Source of the DNA: Bacteroidales bacterium
GTDB lineage: Bacteria; Bacteroidota; Bacteroidia; Bacteroidales; UBA12077
Assembly: GCA_028282785.1 (NCBI GenBank)
Contig: JANQHE010000035.1
Coordinates: 1-64,000, forward strand
Length of the DNA stretch: 64,000 bases
Reading direction: 5' to 3'
Shown: positions 52,393 to 62,600 of the stretch, in pieces
Layout of the letters: each line of letters begins with the position of its first letter
Numbering within the stretch: the first letter of the stretch is position 1
Program-made: the position numbers and the translations under genes
Notes under the pieces: model-generated
Seen by the model: only the letters and a program-made list of their open reading frames with translations
Databases searched by the model: none
What the model was told of the DNA's origin: nothing

Positions 52393-53727
52393 TTAAATTT
52401 TAAACAAATCAAAATAAATTTTAACGGATGTGCCTTTACCTGTTTTTGATTGAATGTCAATTCTGCCTCCTTGTTTATTAATTAGTTGCTTTGAAATTGT
52501 TAATCCAATACCTGAGCCATTTTCTTTTGTGCTAAAAAAAGGTATAAAGACATTTTCAAGATCTTCAATATCAATTCCTGTACCATTATCAGTGATTTCC
52601 AGAACAGCAGTATTGTCATTCAAAACTCCTCTGATATTAATCACAGGATTGGAAATTGATTGAATGGCTTCTGAAGCATTTCTTATAATATTTAAAGCAG
52701 CCTGCATGATTAAATTTTTATCGGCATGAATTAAGAGTTCTTCTTCGGGTTTGTGAATTTTTAATGACGGTTTTAAATGAAATTCTGCACTGGATATAAT
52801 TTCTAAATCACTAATAATTTCATTTAATGATATTGGTTTTAATATAGGTTCGGGTATATCAGTTACTTGTCGGTATTTCGAAACAAAGTTCATTAATCCA
52901 TCGCTTCTTTGATAAATAATATTTACACCATCTTTAACATCATTTAAATATTTTGAATCACTCTTATTAATTAACTTAATTAAATGATCGCTTAGCGAAC
53001 GAATAGGAGAAACCGAGCTTGAAATTTCGTGTGCAAGTATTCTGATTATTTTCTGCCATGCATCAATTTCCTTTTGTTCTATCTCTTGATGAACATCATG
53101 AAATGAAATTAATTTTACCTGATCTTTAAAAAGTTTAAACTCAGAAGCCCGTAACGATAAGTCTTTAATTTCGTTTTGAATTATGGCTTTGGTAAGTAAA
53201 TGCTCGCCCGTTCTGATTTTAGTTATATTGTTATAAAATTGTTTGCCGAACTTTTTCAGGTCCGAAACTTTATACAACTCATGGTTCCCCAAAATATTTA
53301 CTCCGGTATTATTTAATAAATCTATTTTTTCATTATTAAGTATAGAAATTATTCCGGTATTAATATGCTCTACCAAATATTTTAAGAAGTAATGTTCGTT
53401 TTCTTTTTCAATCCTTGTTTTTTGAATGGTTTCAACAACATTGTTTAATCTTTTTGAAAGTAATTTAAAGGCACTTTCTTCCAAAGTACTTTCGAATTTA
53501 ATAGATGTGCCATCTTCTTTAATCGATGAGAAAAATCTATCCAGCATTCTATTGGTTTTATTTACAAAAGTAATGAGCCATATAAATTCAAGAATAAATA
53601 AAAAATGTAAAAATATTAGGGTATGAAGATATTCTTGATTAAAACCAATCCAACTAATCATATAAGCAGTTCCAATAATTGAAACTCCGATAATTAGGAT
53701 TCCTATATAAAAGTTTTTATAAACCAT
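52393..53727 (-). CDS. Sensor histidine kinase (paralogue of 45042)
   Basis: The 444-residue protein has two membrane helices (about residues 10-28 and 36-53) and a PAS-like linker. His233 lies in LAHEISSSVSPI. The HATPase has NIIRNASEAIQ, DNGTGIDI and GSGIGLTISKQLI. Its ORF overlaps the upstream response regulator ORF by 11 bases. It has the same gene order (regulator then kinase) and the same N-terminus as the pair at 43664-46391, so the two are duplicates in inverted orientation. The signal is unknown. Confidence 0.93.
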   Translation of the reverse strand: MVYKNFYIGILIIGVSIIGTAYMISWIGFNQEYLHTLIFLHFLFILEFIWLITFVNKTNRMLDRFFSSIKEDGTSIKFESTLEESAFKLLSKRLNNVVETIQKTRIEKENEHYFLKYLVEHINTGIISILNNEKIDLLNNTGVNILGNHELYKVSDLKKFGKQFYNNITKIRTGEHLLTKAIIQNEIKDLSLRASEFKLFKDQVKLISFHDVHQEIEQKEIDAWQKIIRILAHEISSSVSPIRSLSDHLIKLINKSDSKYLNDVKDGVNIIYQRSDGLMNFVSKYRQVTDIPEPILKPISLNEIISDLEIISSAEFHLKPSLKIHKPEEELLIHADKNLIMQAALNIIRNASEAIQSISNPVINIRGVLNDNTAVLEITDNGTGIDIEDLENVFIPFFSTKENGSGIGLTISKQLINKQGGRIDIQSKTGKGTSVKIYFDLFKI

Positions 53728-55078
53728 ATTTTTTTATTTTTCGATATATGGATGGGCGCGAAAGGTTTAATTCACGAGCAATTTCAGAGATATTTCCATG
53801 ATATTTATTGAAGGTTTTTCTTAAATAAAATCTCTCGATTTCGTTCCAGGTTTTAGGCTCTGCTTTCATCCTGGTTCTATGTTGCTTTACAAAACCTACT
53901 TGATCTATTGCAATATTATCTTTATTTGCCAGAATTACGGCTCTTTCAATGGTGTGTTTTAGTTCCCTGATATTTCCTGGCCAGTCATAAGATTCAATAT
54001 ACTTGATTGTACTTTTCTGTAGCTGGCAATGCTTGCTATATTTATCATTGAAACGATTAAGGAAAAAAACTGCAAGTTTTTTAATATCTTCTTTTCGATA
54101 CCTTAATGGTGGTATTTCTATCTGAATTGTATTTATTCTGTATAGTAAGTCTTCGCGGAAATTATTTTCTTCTACTAATAACTCCAGGTTTTTATTTGTT
54201 GCGCAAATTATACGCACATTAGATTCCACAATTCTTTCGCTTCCTACCGGGTAAAATTCTTTGTTTTGAATCACCGATAATAATTTGCCTTGGTTTGTCA
54301 CGGATATATTTCCAATCTCATCTAAAAATAATGTGCTTTTATTAGCAATTTCAAACCTTCCCAGTTTATTTGCTACTGCACCTGTAAAAGCTCCTTTTAT
54401 GTGCCCGAACAATTCACTTTCAAATAAATTTTCGGATATTGATCCCAGATCCACTTGTACTAAATATTTATTTTTGCGTAACGAATTACGATGAATTTCT
54501 CGCGCAATAATTTCTTTCCCGGTTCCGTTTTCTCCTAATATTAATACATTGGCTTCTGTTGGAGCAACAATTTTAATTGTATCAAGCACTTTTTGCATTT
54601 TCGGAGAACTACTTTCCATTAAAGAAAGTTCATTTTCAAGGTTGTTATTAATTGATGTATTCAGGGCTTTACTTTTAGCTAATTCTTCTTTAGTTTTACT
54701 TAGCTTACATGCTGATTTAATTGTTGCTATTAACTTTTGATTTTCCCAGGGTTTTAAAATGAAATCCACAGCACCTTCTTTCATAATTTCTATTGCTAAA
54801 TCAATGGTTGCATAAGCAGAAATCATTACAACGGTAGCTTCCTGGTCAATTTCTTTTATCTTTCTTAACCAAAATAGTCCTTCATTCCCGCTTATTTTAC
54901 CAGCTGAAAAGTTCATGTCCAATAAAATAACATCAAATCGTTCTTTTTTTATTATTTCAGGGACCAGGTTTGGATTTTTAACAGTACTGATTTTTTCGAA
55001 TTCATATTTTAATATTAACGAAAGTGTATCAAGTAACTGCTGATCATCGTCAATTATCAATAGTTTATTTCCTATCAT
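53717..55078 (-). CDS. NtrC-family sigma-54 response regulator (paralogue of 43664)
   Basis: The 453-residue protein has a receiver domain with Asp54, Walker A GENGTGKE (183-190) and a canonical GAFTGA loop (229-234). Walker B and a C-terminal Fis-type HTH (ELNLSRPSIYRKIKKYGL) follow. The start lies 35 bases from the center of the palindromic operator at 55105-55121, which fits autoregulation. The divergent permease at 55222 has a sigma-54-like promoter and is the likely target. The duplicate system at 43664 differs in having GAFTDA. Confidence 0.94.
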   Translation of the reverse strand: MIGNKLLIIDDDQQLLDTLSLILKYEFEKISTVKNPNLVPEIIKKERFDVILLDMNFSAGKISGNEGLFWLRKIKEIDQEATVVMISAYATIDLAIEIMKEGAVDFILKPWENQKLIATIKSACKLSKTKEELAKSKALNTSINNNLENELSLMESSSPKMQKVLDTIKIVAPTEANVLILGENGTGKEIIAREIHRNSLRKNKYLVQVDLGSISENLFESELFGHIKGAFTGAVANKLGRFEIANKSTLFLDEIGNISVTNQGKLLSVIQNKEFYPVGSERIVESNVRIICATNKNLELLVEENNFREDLLYRINTIQIEIPPLRYRKEDIKKLAVFFLNRFNDKYSKHCQLQKSTIKYIESYDWPGNIRELKHTIERAVILANKDNIAIDQVGFVKQHRTRMKAEPKTWNEIERFYLRKTFNKYHGNISEIARELNLSRPSIYRKIKKYGL

Positions 55079-55091
55079 GAGTGTAATGTGT

Positions 55092-55121
55092 TGTTACATA
55101 TTATTGTAACATAATGTTACA
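55092..55121. promoter_or_regulatory. Palindromic operators (candidate response-regulator sites)
   Basis: TGTAACA-TAA-TGTTACA at 55105-55121 is a 17-base palindrome. TGTTACA at 55092-55098 pairs with the same TGTAACA across 6 bases. The palindrome has the same shape as 43590-43606 (TGTARCA-N3-TGYTACA) and lies about 75 bases before the permease -12 box. Confidence 0.65.
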
Positions 55122-55174
55122 AATATATAAAATTTGAATTTTATAAAGCATTGAATATGAGCTTTTTTTTTATT

Positions 55175-55189
55175 TGGCATCTTTTTGGA
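55175..55189 (+). promoter_or_regulatory. Sigma-54-like promoter of the second FtsX-type permease
   Basis: TGGCATCTTTTTGGA has a TGGCA -24 box and a TTGGA -12-like element. The spacer is one base shorter than at 43487-43503. It lies 33 bases before the permease start codon. Confidence 0.4.
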
Positions 55190-55221
55190 CTATTAATGGT
55201 AAATATTAAATTTGATAAATT

Positions 55222-57591
55222 ATGTTAAGAAATTATTTACTTATAGCATACCGATTTTTAATTCGGTATAAAGGGTACACAGTAATAAATATTTTAGGGT
55301 TAGCAACGGGCTTGGCGTGTTCAATAATTATTTATTTATGGATTCTGGATGAACTCAATTATGATAAATTTCATGAAAATTATGAATCAATATATAGGTT
55401 AGTACAAGCTCAACAATATACCGATGGAGAGTTTAAAGTTGCGGCAACTCCTGCTCCAATGGTAAAAAAGTTTGATGAAGAGTTTCCCGAAATCTTAAAA
55501 TCAGCACGATTTAGACCATATATAAAAGAACTACTTTTTACATGTGGTGACAAAAAGTTTTACGATAATGGCTATGGTTATGTCGACCCGGATTTTTTTG
55601 ACATTTTCAGTTTTAAGATAAAAGAAGGATCTCTTGAACAATTTAAGGAGTTAACTACCAGTATGCTTATTACAGAATCATTTGCGAGAAAATGTTTTGG
55701 TCAGGAAAATCCAATAGGAAAAGATATAATGATAAACCAATCAAGCATTTATACTGTAGTTGGTGTTGTTGAAGATGTGCCGTCAAATTCTCATTTACAA
55801 TTCAATGCTTTGGTTCCATTTAAAAGATTGGAAGAAATTGGCTGGAATATTAGTTGGAACAATAACTATTATTATGCTTATGTACTATTTGATAACAATA
55901 TAGATTATAAAAGTATGAATATTAAGTTTACGGAAAGTGCACAGGAGGCTTACGATTATGAGATTGATCAAATTTACTATTTACAACCATTAAGTGAGAT
56001 ACATTTAAAATCTGATTTTAATATTGATGTATACTCACACACCGAAATACAATATCAATATGTTTATCTTTTTTCTGTTGTTGGTTTAATAATTATACTG
56101 ATCGTAGTAATTAACTACATGAATCTTTCAACAGCCCGGGCAACCAGAAGAGCTCGCGAAGTAGGAATAAGAAAAGTTTCGGGTGCTTCACGGCGCCAGT
56201 TAATATTTCAATTTATTGGAGAATCTTTAATATTAACCATAATCTCCTATTTTATAGCAATAATAACCGTTGAATTACTATTACCCTATATAAATGAGTT
56301 TACAGGCAAAGCTTTAGAAGTTAGTTATTCGAACAGTCAATTTTTATACGGTTTATTATTAATTCTATTATTCACAGGATTATTGGCAGGTAGTTACCCG
56401 GCATTTTATTTATCTTCTTTTATTCCTGTTAATGTTTTAAAAGGAGATATTCAATCAGGGTCATCTTTGTTTAGAAAAGTGCTTGTTATATTTCAATTCA
56501 CATTATCTATAGCTTTAATTATTGGAACTTTTTTCGTTTATAAACAATTAAACTATATACAAAAAAGAAATTTGGGAATTGATAAGGAACAGATTCTTTA
56601 TACATCTATAAGAGGTGACCTATTTGATAATTTCTTTTCATTGAAAAACGAATTAAAAAATCTAAATGGCGTGCATAATGTCACTTATGCAAACAATATT
56701 CCAACGTATACGGTTAATTCTTCAACGGGAATTGATTGGGAAGATAGAGATACAACAGGGTCAGAAGAAAGTCATGTTCTAGTTCACTGGTATTTTGCAG
56801 ATCATGATTATGTTCAAACTTTTGACATAAATATTATCGAAGGCAGAAACTTTGATCTTGGCAGGCCTTCCGATTCTACCAATTTTATTTTGAATGAAAC
56901 TGCAATAAAACAAATGAAACTTAAAGATCCAATTGGTAAATGGTTTCAATTCTGGGGCACCAGAGGATACATAATTGGAATTATGAAAGATTTTAATTTT
57001 AAATCCTTGCATAGGCCGGTAGAACCATTATTACTTGCATTAAATAAAAATGTATATGGTTATATATTCATAAAAATTGATGGTGCAGAAATACAAAAGA
57101 CAATTAAGGAAATTAATAATGTCTGGAACCATTTTAATAGTGAATTTCCTATGGATTTTAAGTTTTTGGATGAAGAATATAATAAACTTTATAAGTCTGA
57201 ACAAAAGTTAGGAAGACTATTCGGGATTTTTGCCGCAATAGCGATATTTCTATCTTGTTTAGGATTATTTGGATTAGCATCATACATGACCGAACGAAGA
57301 ACTAAAGAAATAGGGATACGAAAAGCGCACGGAGCTTCCAGTCAAACTATTACAAGAATGCTGACATGGGAATTTACAAAATGGGTCATTATTTCAATGA
57401 TAATTGCCTGGCCTTTTGCATATTTTTATTTGGATAAATGGCTGCAGAATTTTTCTTACAGAACAGGGCTAGATTACTACATTTTTATATTAGCAGGGAT
57501 CCTCGTTATGTTTATTGCCCAGATATCTGTGTTGTATCAATCTTTAAAAGCATCAAAAGCTAATCCTGCAACCATTCTTAAATACGAATAA
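55222..57591 (+). CDS. FtsX/MacB-type ABC transporter permease (paralogue of 41045)
   Basis: The 789-residue protein has the same plan as the permease at 41045: N-terminal helix, MacB-like periplasmic domain, three helices around 285-400, a fifth near 420-445, and a second periplasmic domain. The final three helices end in NPATILKYE. The two coupling segments, EVGIRKVSGA and EIGIRKAHGA, are intact. No ATPase gene lies beside it. Its divergent partner is the response regulator at 53717, in mirror image to the first unit. A terminator follows it at 57608-57637. Confidence 0.9.
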   Translation: MLRNYLLIAYRFLIRYKGYTVINILGLATGLACSIIIYLWILDELNYDKFHENYESIYRLVQAQQYTDGEFKVAATPAPMVKKFDEEFPEILKSARFRPYIKELLFTCGDKKFYDNGYGYVDPDFFDIFSFKIKEGSLEQFKELTTSMLITESFARKCFGQENPIGKDIMINQSSIYTVVGVVEDVPSNSHLQFNALVPFKRLEEIGWNISWNNNYYYAYVLFDNNIDYKSMNIKFTESAQEAYDYEIDQIYYLQPLSEIHLKSDFNIDVYSHTEIQYQYVYLFSVVGLIIILIVVINYMNLSTARATRRAREVGIRKVSGASRRQLIFQFIGESLILTIISYFIAIITVELLLPYINEFTGKALEVSYSNSQFLYGLLLILLFTGLLAGSYPAFYLSSFIPVNVLKGDIQSGSSLFRKVLVIFQFTLSIALIIGTFFVYKQLNYIQKRNLGIDKEQILYTSIRGDLFDNFFSLKNELKNLNGVHNVTYANNIPTYTVNSSTGIDWEDRDTTGSEESHVLVHWYFADHDYVQTFDINIIEGRNFDLGRPSDSTNFILNETAIKQMKLKDPIGKWFQFWGTRGYIIGIMKDFNFKSLHRPVEPLLLALNKNVYGYIFIKIDGAEIQKTIKEINNVWNHFNSEFPMDFKFLDEEYNKLYKSEQKLGRLFGIFAAIAIFLSCLGLFGLASYMTERRTKEIGIRKAHGASSQTITRMLTWEFTKWVIISMIIAWPFAYFYLDKWLQNFSYRTGLDYYIFILAGILVMFIAQISVLYQSLKASKANPATILKYE

Positions 57592-57607
57592 ATTAAATGT
57601 ATTTTGT

Positions 57608-57637
57608 GGGTGCTTTTAAACCAGGCACCCTTTTTTA
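57608..57637 (+). terminator. Terminator after the second permease
   Basis: GGGTGC (57608-57613) and GCACCC (57625-57630) flank an 11-base loop, with a T run after. It lies within the 5' part of the longest frame of the following gene, which argues for a later start there. Confidence 0.75.
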
Positions 57638-57665
57638 TATCATAGTATGGAATGGAATTATTCAT

Positions 57666-57673
57666 TATATTTG
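57666..57673 (+). promoter_or_regulatory. Putative -7 box of the small His-rich protein
   Basis: TATATTTG fits TAnnTTTG and lies only 4 bases before the chosen GTG start codon, an arrangement like that at 46560-46567. I do not see a clear -33 box. Confidence 0.4.
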
Positions 57674-57677
57674 CTCT

Positions 57678-58085
57678 GTGATTAAAAACAAAAGAACAAT
57701 ATTATCCATTTTATTTTTAGCATGGACGATCATCTTTGCTCATAGTGTTGTTCCGCATCACCATCATGTAGAGAAGTTTTATTCAGAAAAGACCAGCCAT
57801 TCACATGATCACCATCATCATCACTATCCTCACCAACACGAGAATAATTTGTGGAATGACCAAATTCATGAGTGTAATCATGATTGTCATGATCATACTT
57901 GTCATTTTCATGTGGAGGTTTTAACTCAAATCTCAATTGATAAGACTTTTATTGCAAATATTGAGAATACCTTTTTTTCTTATTCACCTTTAAAGGAAAA
58001 AACCGATTACACGTATTATACGGAAATTGTTTTTGATCAATTACCTAAAACGGATCACCTTAGAGGCCCTCCTGTTATTACGTAA
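57678..58085 (+). CDS. Small exported His-rich protein with C-terminal RGPP motif
   Basis: I chose the GTG at 57678, giving a roughly 135-residue protein. The frame runs back to an ATG at 57597, but a terminator and promoter-like box lie in that extension. The protein has a hydrophobic segment (RTILSILFLAWTIIFAHS), then histidine clusters (PHHHH, HSHDHHHHHYPHQH, HECNHDCHDHTCHFH). The last residues are LRGPPVIT. Such His/Cys density is a metal-binding feature. It precedes an RND metal-efflux operon by about 90 bases. I propose a periplasmic metal buffer or sensor; no named family is recognised. Confidence 0.75.
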   Translation: MIKNKRTILSILFLAWTIIFAHSVVPHHHHVEKFYSEKTSHSHDHHHHHYPHQHENNLWNDQIHECNHDCHDHTCHFHVEVLTQISIDKTFIANIENTFFSYSPLKEKTDYTYYTEIVFDQLPKTDHLRGPPVIT

Positions 58086-58175
58086 TCCAACTATCTACAT
58101 AGATACAAACTTGGAGGTTTAAAGTATCGCCTCTAGGTTATTTTTAATATTTAAATCATAATAATTTTATATAAA

Positions 58176-59681
58176 ATGAAACAAATTTCAATATTTGTTC
58201 TGATTTTGGTAATCATTACAATGAGTTGTAGTGTTAACGAATCAGATAATCATGATCATAGTGGACACGACCATGGTGAAGTAAAACTTCAATTGATTGC
58301 ATATACAAACCAATTTGAGTTATTTGCAGAAGCAGATCCATTTTCAAAAGGTAATGCTTCTGAAATATTAGCACATTTTACTTCAATACCAGACTTTAAA
58401 CCCTTAGCTGATGCTTCGGTTACTGCTATCTTGAAAGTTGGAAGCAGTGAAGCTAAACAAACAGTTGAAAATAGTGAAACTCCAGGTATTTTTAGATTTT
58501 CTCTAAAACCGGAAAAGAGCGGTTCGGGAAAATTAACTTTTGAAATTACAAAAGAAAAAAAGTATATAATCGAGGTTGACTTAGTTGTGTATGCCGATGA
58601 ACATAATGCAGTTCATATAGCAGAAAAAAAACAAACGGAGCATGTAAATGCAATTAATTTTACTAAGGAACAATCCTGGAAGATTGATTTTGCTACAGAA
58701 TATCCAACTTTTGATTACTTCGGAAAGCTTATTAAAACATCAGCTCAGCTATTACCAAATCAAAGCAGTGAAACACTGATTACTGCTAAAACCAATGGTG
58801 TAATAAAATTCCACAAAAATATTCTTGAAGGGCAGGAATTAAAAAGTGGAGAATCACTTTTAACTATTTCCGGTAAAGGTTTAGCAAGTGATAATGCAGA
58901 AGTTCGGTTTCTCAAGGCAAAAAACAATTTTGAAGCTGCAAAAGCTGATTACGATAGAAAATTTGCTTTATCACAAAACCAAATTGTTTCAGAAAAAGAG
59001 CTAGAAGAATCTAAGGTAGAATTTCAAAATGCAAAAGCAGTTTTTGAAAATTTAAGAAGTAATTTTAATGAGAACGGACAAGTTGTTTTTTCTCCGGAAA
59101 AAGGTACAATTAATCATGTATATGCGGAAAATGGACAATACGTAGAAGCTGGCGAGGCTTTATTTTCTATTTGCAAAGAACATAAGCTAGTTGTTAAAGC
59201 TGAAGTTCAGCAAAGTTATTTTCCATACTTAAGTTCAATTACATCATTCAATATAAAATCGTCTATAAATAATAAATACTATTCAAAAAAGGAATTAAAT
59301 GGTAAGTTGCTTTCTTTTGGTAAACATATTGATGGAGATGAGGGATATTTAATACCTGTAAATTTTCAGATTGATGACAATGAGAGCCTTTTAACCGGGA
59401 GCTTTGTAGAAATCATCATTAAAACTAAGGCTGAAAGTAAATCCTTACTAGTTCCGAATACAGGACTTTTAGAAGAACAAGGAAATTATTTTGTACTTGT
59501 ACAACGTAATCCGGAAACTTTTGAGAAAGTTGAAGTGAAAGTAGGAGTTAGCGATGGTGTTAATACTGAAATTTTATCCGGAATAAGCAAAACTGATAGA
59601 ATTGTTACGCGTGGTGCTGTAATTGTTAAATTGGCAGCAGTTTCAAATAGTCTAGATCCGCATGCAGGCCATGTTCACTAA
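58176..59681 (+). CDS. RND efflux periplasmic adaptor lipoprotein (CusB/CzcB-like)
   Basis: The 501-residue lipoprotein (lipobox ITMSC, Cys18) has a short His-rich segment HDHSGHDHG at residues 26-34. A beta-sandwich domain (about 40-150) and a standard membrane-fusion-protein core follow: lipoyl halves around 195-235 and 305-335, a coiled coil in between, and a C-terminal beta-barrel/MPD ending HAGHVH. It bridges the inner-membrane pump and the outer-membrane channel. The pump gene follows 12 bases later. The extra N-terminal domain and terminal histidines are typical of heavy-metal adaptors. Confidence 0.94.
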   Translation: MKQISIFVLILVIITMSCSVNESDNHDHSGHDHGEVKLQLIAYTNQFELFAEADPFSKGNASEILAHFTSIPDFKPLADASVTAILKVGSSEAKQTVENSETPGIFRFSLKPEKSGSGKLTFEITKEKKYIIEVDLVVYADEHNAVHIAEKKQTEHVNAINFTKEQSWKIDFATEYPTFDYFGKLIKTSAQLLPNQSSETLITAKTNGVIKFHKNILEGQELKSGESLLTISGKGLASDNAEVRFLKAKNNFEAAKADYDRKFALSQNQIVSEKELEESKVEFQNAKAVFENLRSNFNENGQVVFSPEKGTINHVYAENGQYVEAGEALFSICKEHKLVVKAEVQQSYFPYLSSITSFNIKSSINNKYYSKKELNGKLLSFGKHIDGDEGYLIPVNFQIDDNESLLTGSFVEIIIKTKAESKSLLVPNTGLLEEQGNYFVLVQRNPETFEKVEVKVGVSDGVNTEILSGISKTDRIVTRGAVIVKLAAVSNSLDPHAGHVH

Positions 59682-59693
59682 AAATGAAGTGCT

Positions 59694-62600
59694 ATGTTAA
59701 ATAATATCATAAAATTTTCTTTAAACAATAAGTTCTTCATACTTCTTAGCGCAATAGCTCTTATGATTACAGGAGTTTACACTGCCGATAAGATGGATGT
59801 AGATGTGTTTCCTGACCTTACAGCTCCAACCGTTGTTGTTATGACCGATGCACATGGTATGGCAGCAGAAGAAGTAGAAAGAATGGTGACATTTCCAATT
59901 GAAACCGCTGTGAATGGTGCTACAGATGTTCGAAGAGTTCGTTCGGCATCAAGCCAGGGATTCTCATTTGTTTGGGTCGAATTTGATTGGGGTACTGATA
60001 TCTTCAAAGCACGCCAGATTGTTAGTGAAAAGATGGTAACATTAGCAGGACAGTTACCACTGCATATCGGGCAACCCACATTGGCGCCTCAATCTTCTGT
60101 AATGGGAGAAATATTGTTTGTTGGTTTGCAATCGGACTCCACTTCTCTAATGGACCTAAGAACTATTGCAGACTGGAATGTAAAACCTGTGCTATTGGCA
60201 ACCGGAGGAGTTTCGCAAGTAACGATAATTGGAGGTGATTATAAGCAATACCAGGTTTTAGCAGACCCGATGAAAATGAAACATTATGGAGTTTCAATGA
60301 AAGAACTCGCAGACGTTTGCGAAGGGATAAGCGAAAACTCTGCCGGAAGTGTTGTACGTGAATATGGAAATGAATATGTAGTTCGCGGAATGGGCCGTAC
60401 ATACGATTTAGAACAATTAAGTAAGTCATTTATAAAATCAATAAATGGAAGGCCTGTTCTTGTTGATGATGTTGCCGAAGTAAAAATTGGATCTGCTGTT
60501 AAAATGGGCTATGCATCTCAAAATGCAAAACCATCCGTAATAATATCTATATCGAAGCAACCTAACACAAATACTTTAAAGCTTACAGAAAATATAGAAA
60601 AGAATCTGGAAGAGTTGAGAAAAACTCTTCCAGCAGACGTTACATTAGATAGTAAAATTTTCCGTCAGGCGGATTTTATTGAAAAATCTGTAAACAATGT
60701 GCAAAGAGCATTGATCGAAGGTGCAATATTCGTGGTAATTATTCTTTTTATATTCTTAGGTAGTTTTAGAACAACCATAATCTCTGTTATTGCAATTCCG
60801 ATTTCGTTATTGGGAACTATTATTGTTCTTAAGCTACTTGGTTTAAACATTAATACAATGAGTTTGGGTGGAATGGCTATTGCTATTGGTTCACTGGTTG
60901 ATGATGCTATTATTGATGTAGAAAATGTATATAAACGATTGCGGCAAAATCATAAATTACCTAAAAAGGATAGAGAATCTGCATTTCATGTAGTGTATGA
61001 AGCATCGAAAGAAATCCGTGCATCGATCATATATGCAACATTTATAATCATTGCAGCATTTGTTCCTTTGTTTTTCCTTACAGGAATGGAAGGACGAATG
61101 TTAAAGCCTTTAGGTATTGCATATATTGTTTCATTATGTATATCAACTATTGTAGCAATGACACTGACACCACTTCTTTGTAAGCTAATGTTATCAAATG
61201 AGAAATATTTAATCCGAAAAGAAAAAGACAGTTGGTTTATTACAAAGTTAAATAGTGGGTATATTAAAACTTTAGAATGGGTTCTGCGCTATAAAAAAGC
61301 TGTTTTATTTGGAGCTATTGGCTTGTTTATAATTTCGCTAGTTGCCCTTTCTACTATGGGGCGTAGTTTCTTACCGGAGTTTAACGAAGGTGCTTTAACG
61401 ATTTCTGCAATTAGTACGCCAGGTGTTTCTTTAGAAGAAAGTAATCGTTTAGGAAACTTAATTGAAAGAGAGTTGTTAACAGTTCCTGAAGTTTCAAGTA
61501 CAGCTCGAAGAACCGGACGTGGTGAATTAGACGAACATTCGCAAACAACTAACAGTGCCGAGATTGATGTTAACTTTGAACTGGAAGAAAGAAGCCGTGA
61601 TGAATTTATGGCAGATGTTCGTGATAAGTTGTCAGGAGTTCCCGGAATTGCATTTACAGTAGGACAACCATTGGGGCACAGAATTGATCATATGCTTTCC
61701 GGAACACGTGCAAATATAGCTATAAAGCTTTTTGGAACTGACCTTAATAAGATGTTTACAATTGGTAATCAAATTCAAGCAGCTATTTCTGGCATTCCTG
61801 GGTTAGTTGATGTAAGCGTTGAACAGCAAGTTGAAATTCCGCAAATACAGATTAAAGCAAATCGCGAAATGTTAGCCCGTTACGGTATTTCAATGAACAC
61901 TTTTAACGAGTTTGTTGAAATGGCATTTGCAGGAGAAAAACTAGGAGATATCTACGAAGGCCAGCGAAAGTTTGATTTAATAGTTCGCTTAAACAAAGAA
62001 TACACGGAATCTATTGAAGGAATCAGGAGCGCGTTAATTGATACTGAAGATGGAAAGAAAATACCATTGGAACAAGTTGCTGATATAGTCTCCGTAGCGG
62101 GCCCAAGTTCGATTAGCCGCGAGAATGTACAGCGTAAAATTGTTATTTCAGCTAATGTAGCCGAACGAGATCTGCGAAGTGTTGTGACTGATATTCAGAA
62201 GGAAATAAATGAAAATATAACCTTGCCGGAAAACTATATGATTCAGTACGGTGGGCAATTCGAAAGCGAAGCAAGAGCATCCCAAACGTTAATGTTGGTT
62301 TCAGCTATTGCAATTCTTATAATCTTTTTACTGTTGTATCAAGAGTTGAAAGACCTGAAACTTGCAGCTATAATTATGGTGAATTTACCACTTGCATTAA
62401 TTGGCGGTGTATTCACAATATATTTTACATCGGGAATTATAAGTATTCCTTCAATAATTGGTTTTATTACTTTGTTTGGTATTGCCACGCGAAACGGAAT
62501 ATTACTTATGTCTCATTATCAGCAATTAGAGCTACAAGGTGTTCCTTTGAAAACTTATATTACTTCAGGTTCGGCAAATCGTTTACATCCTATTTTAATG

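Noticed and set aside
57597-57677. Upstream ATG extension of the His-rich protein
   Set aside because: It would place a hairpin terminator and a promoter-like box inside the coding sequence, and the extra residues do not resemble a signal peptide.
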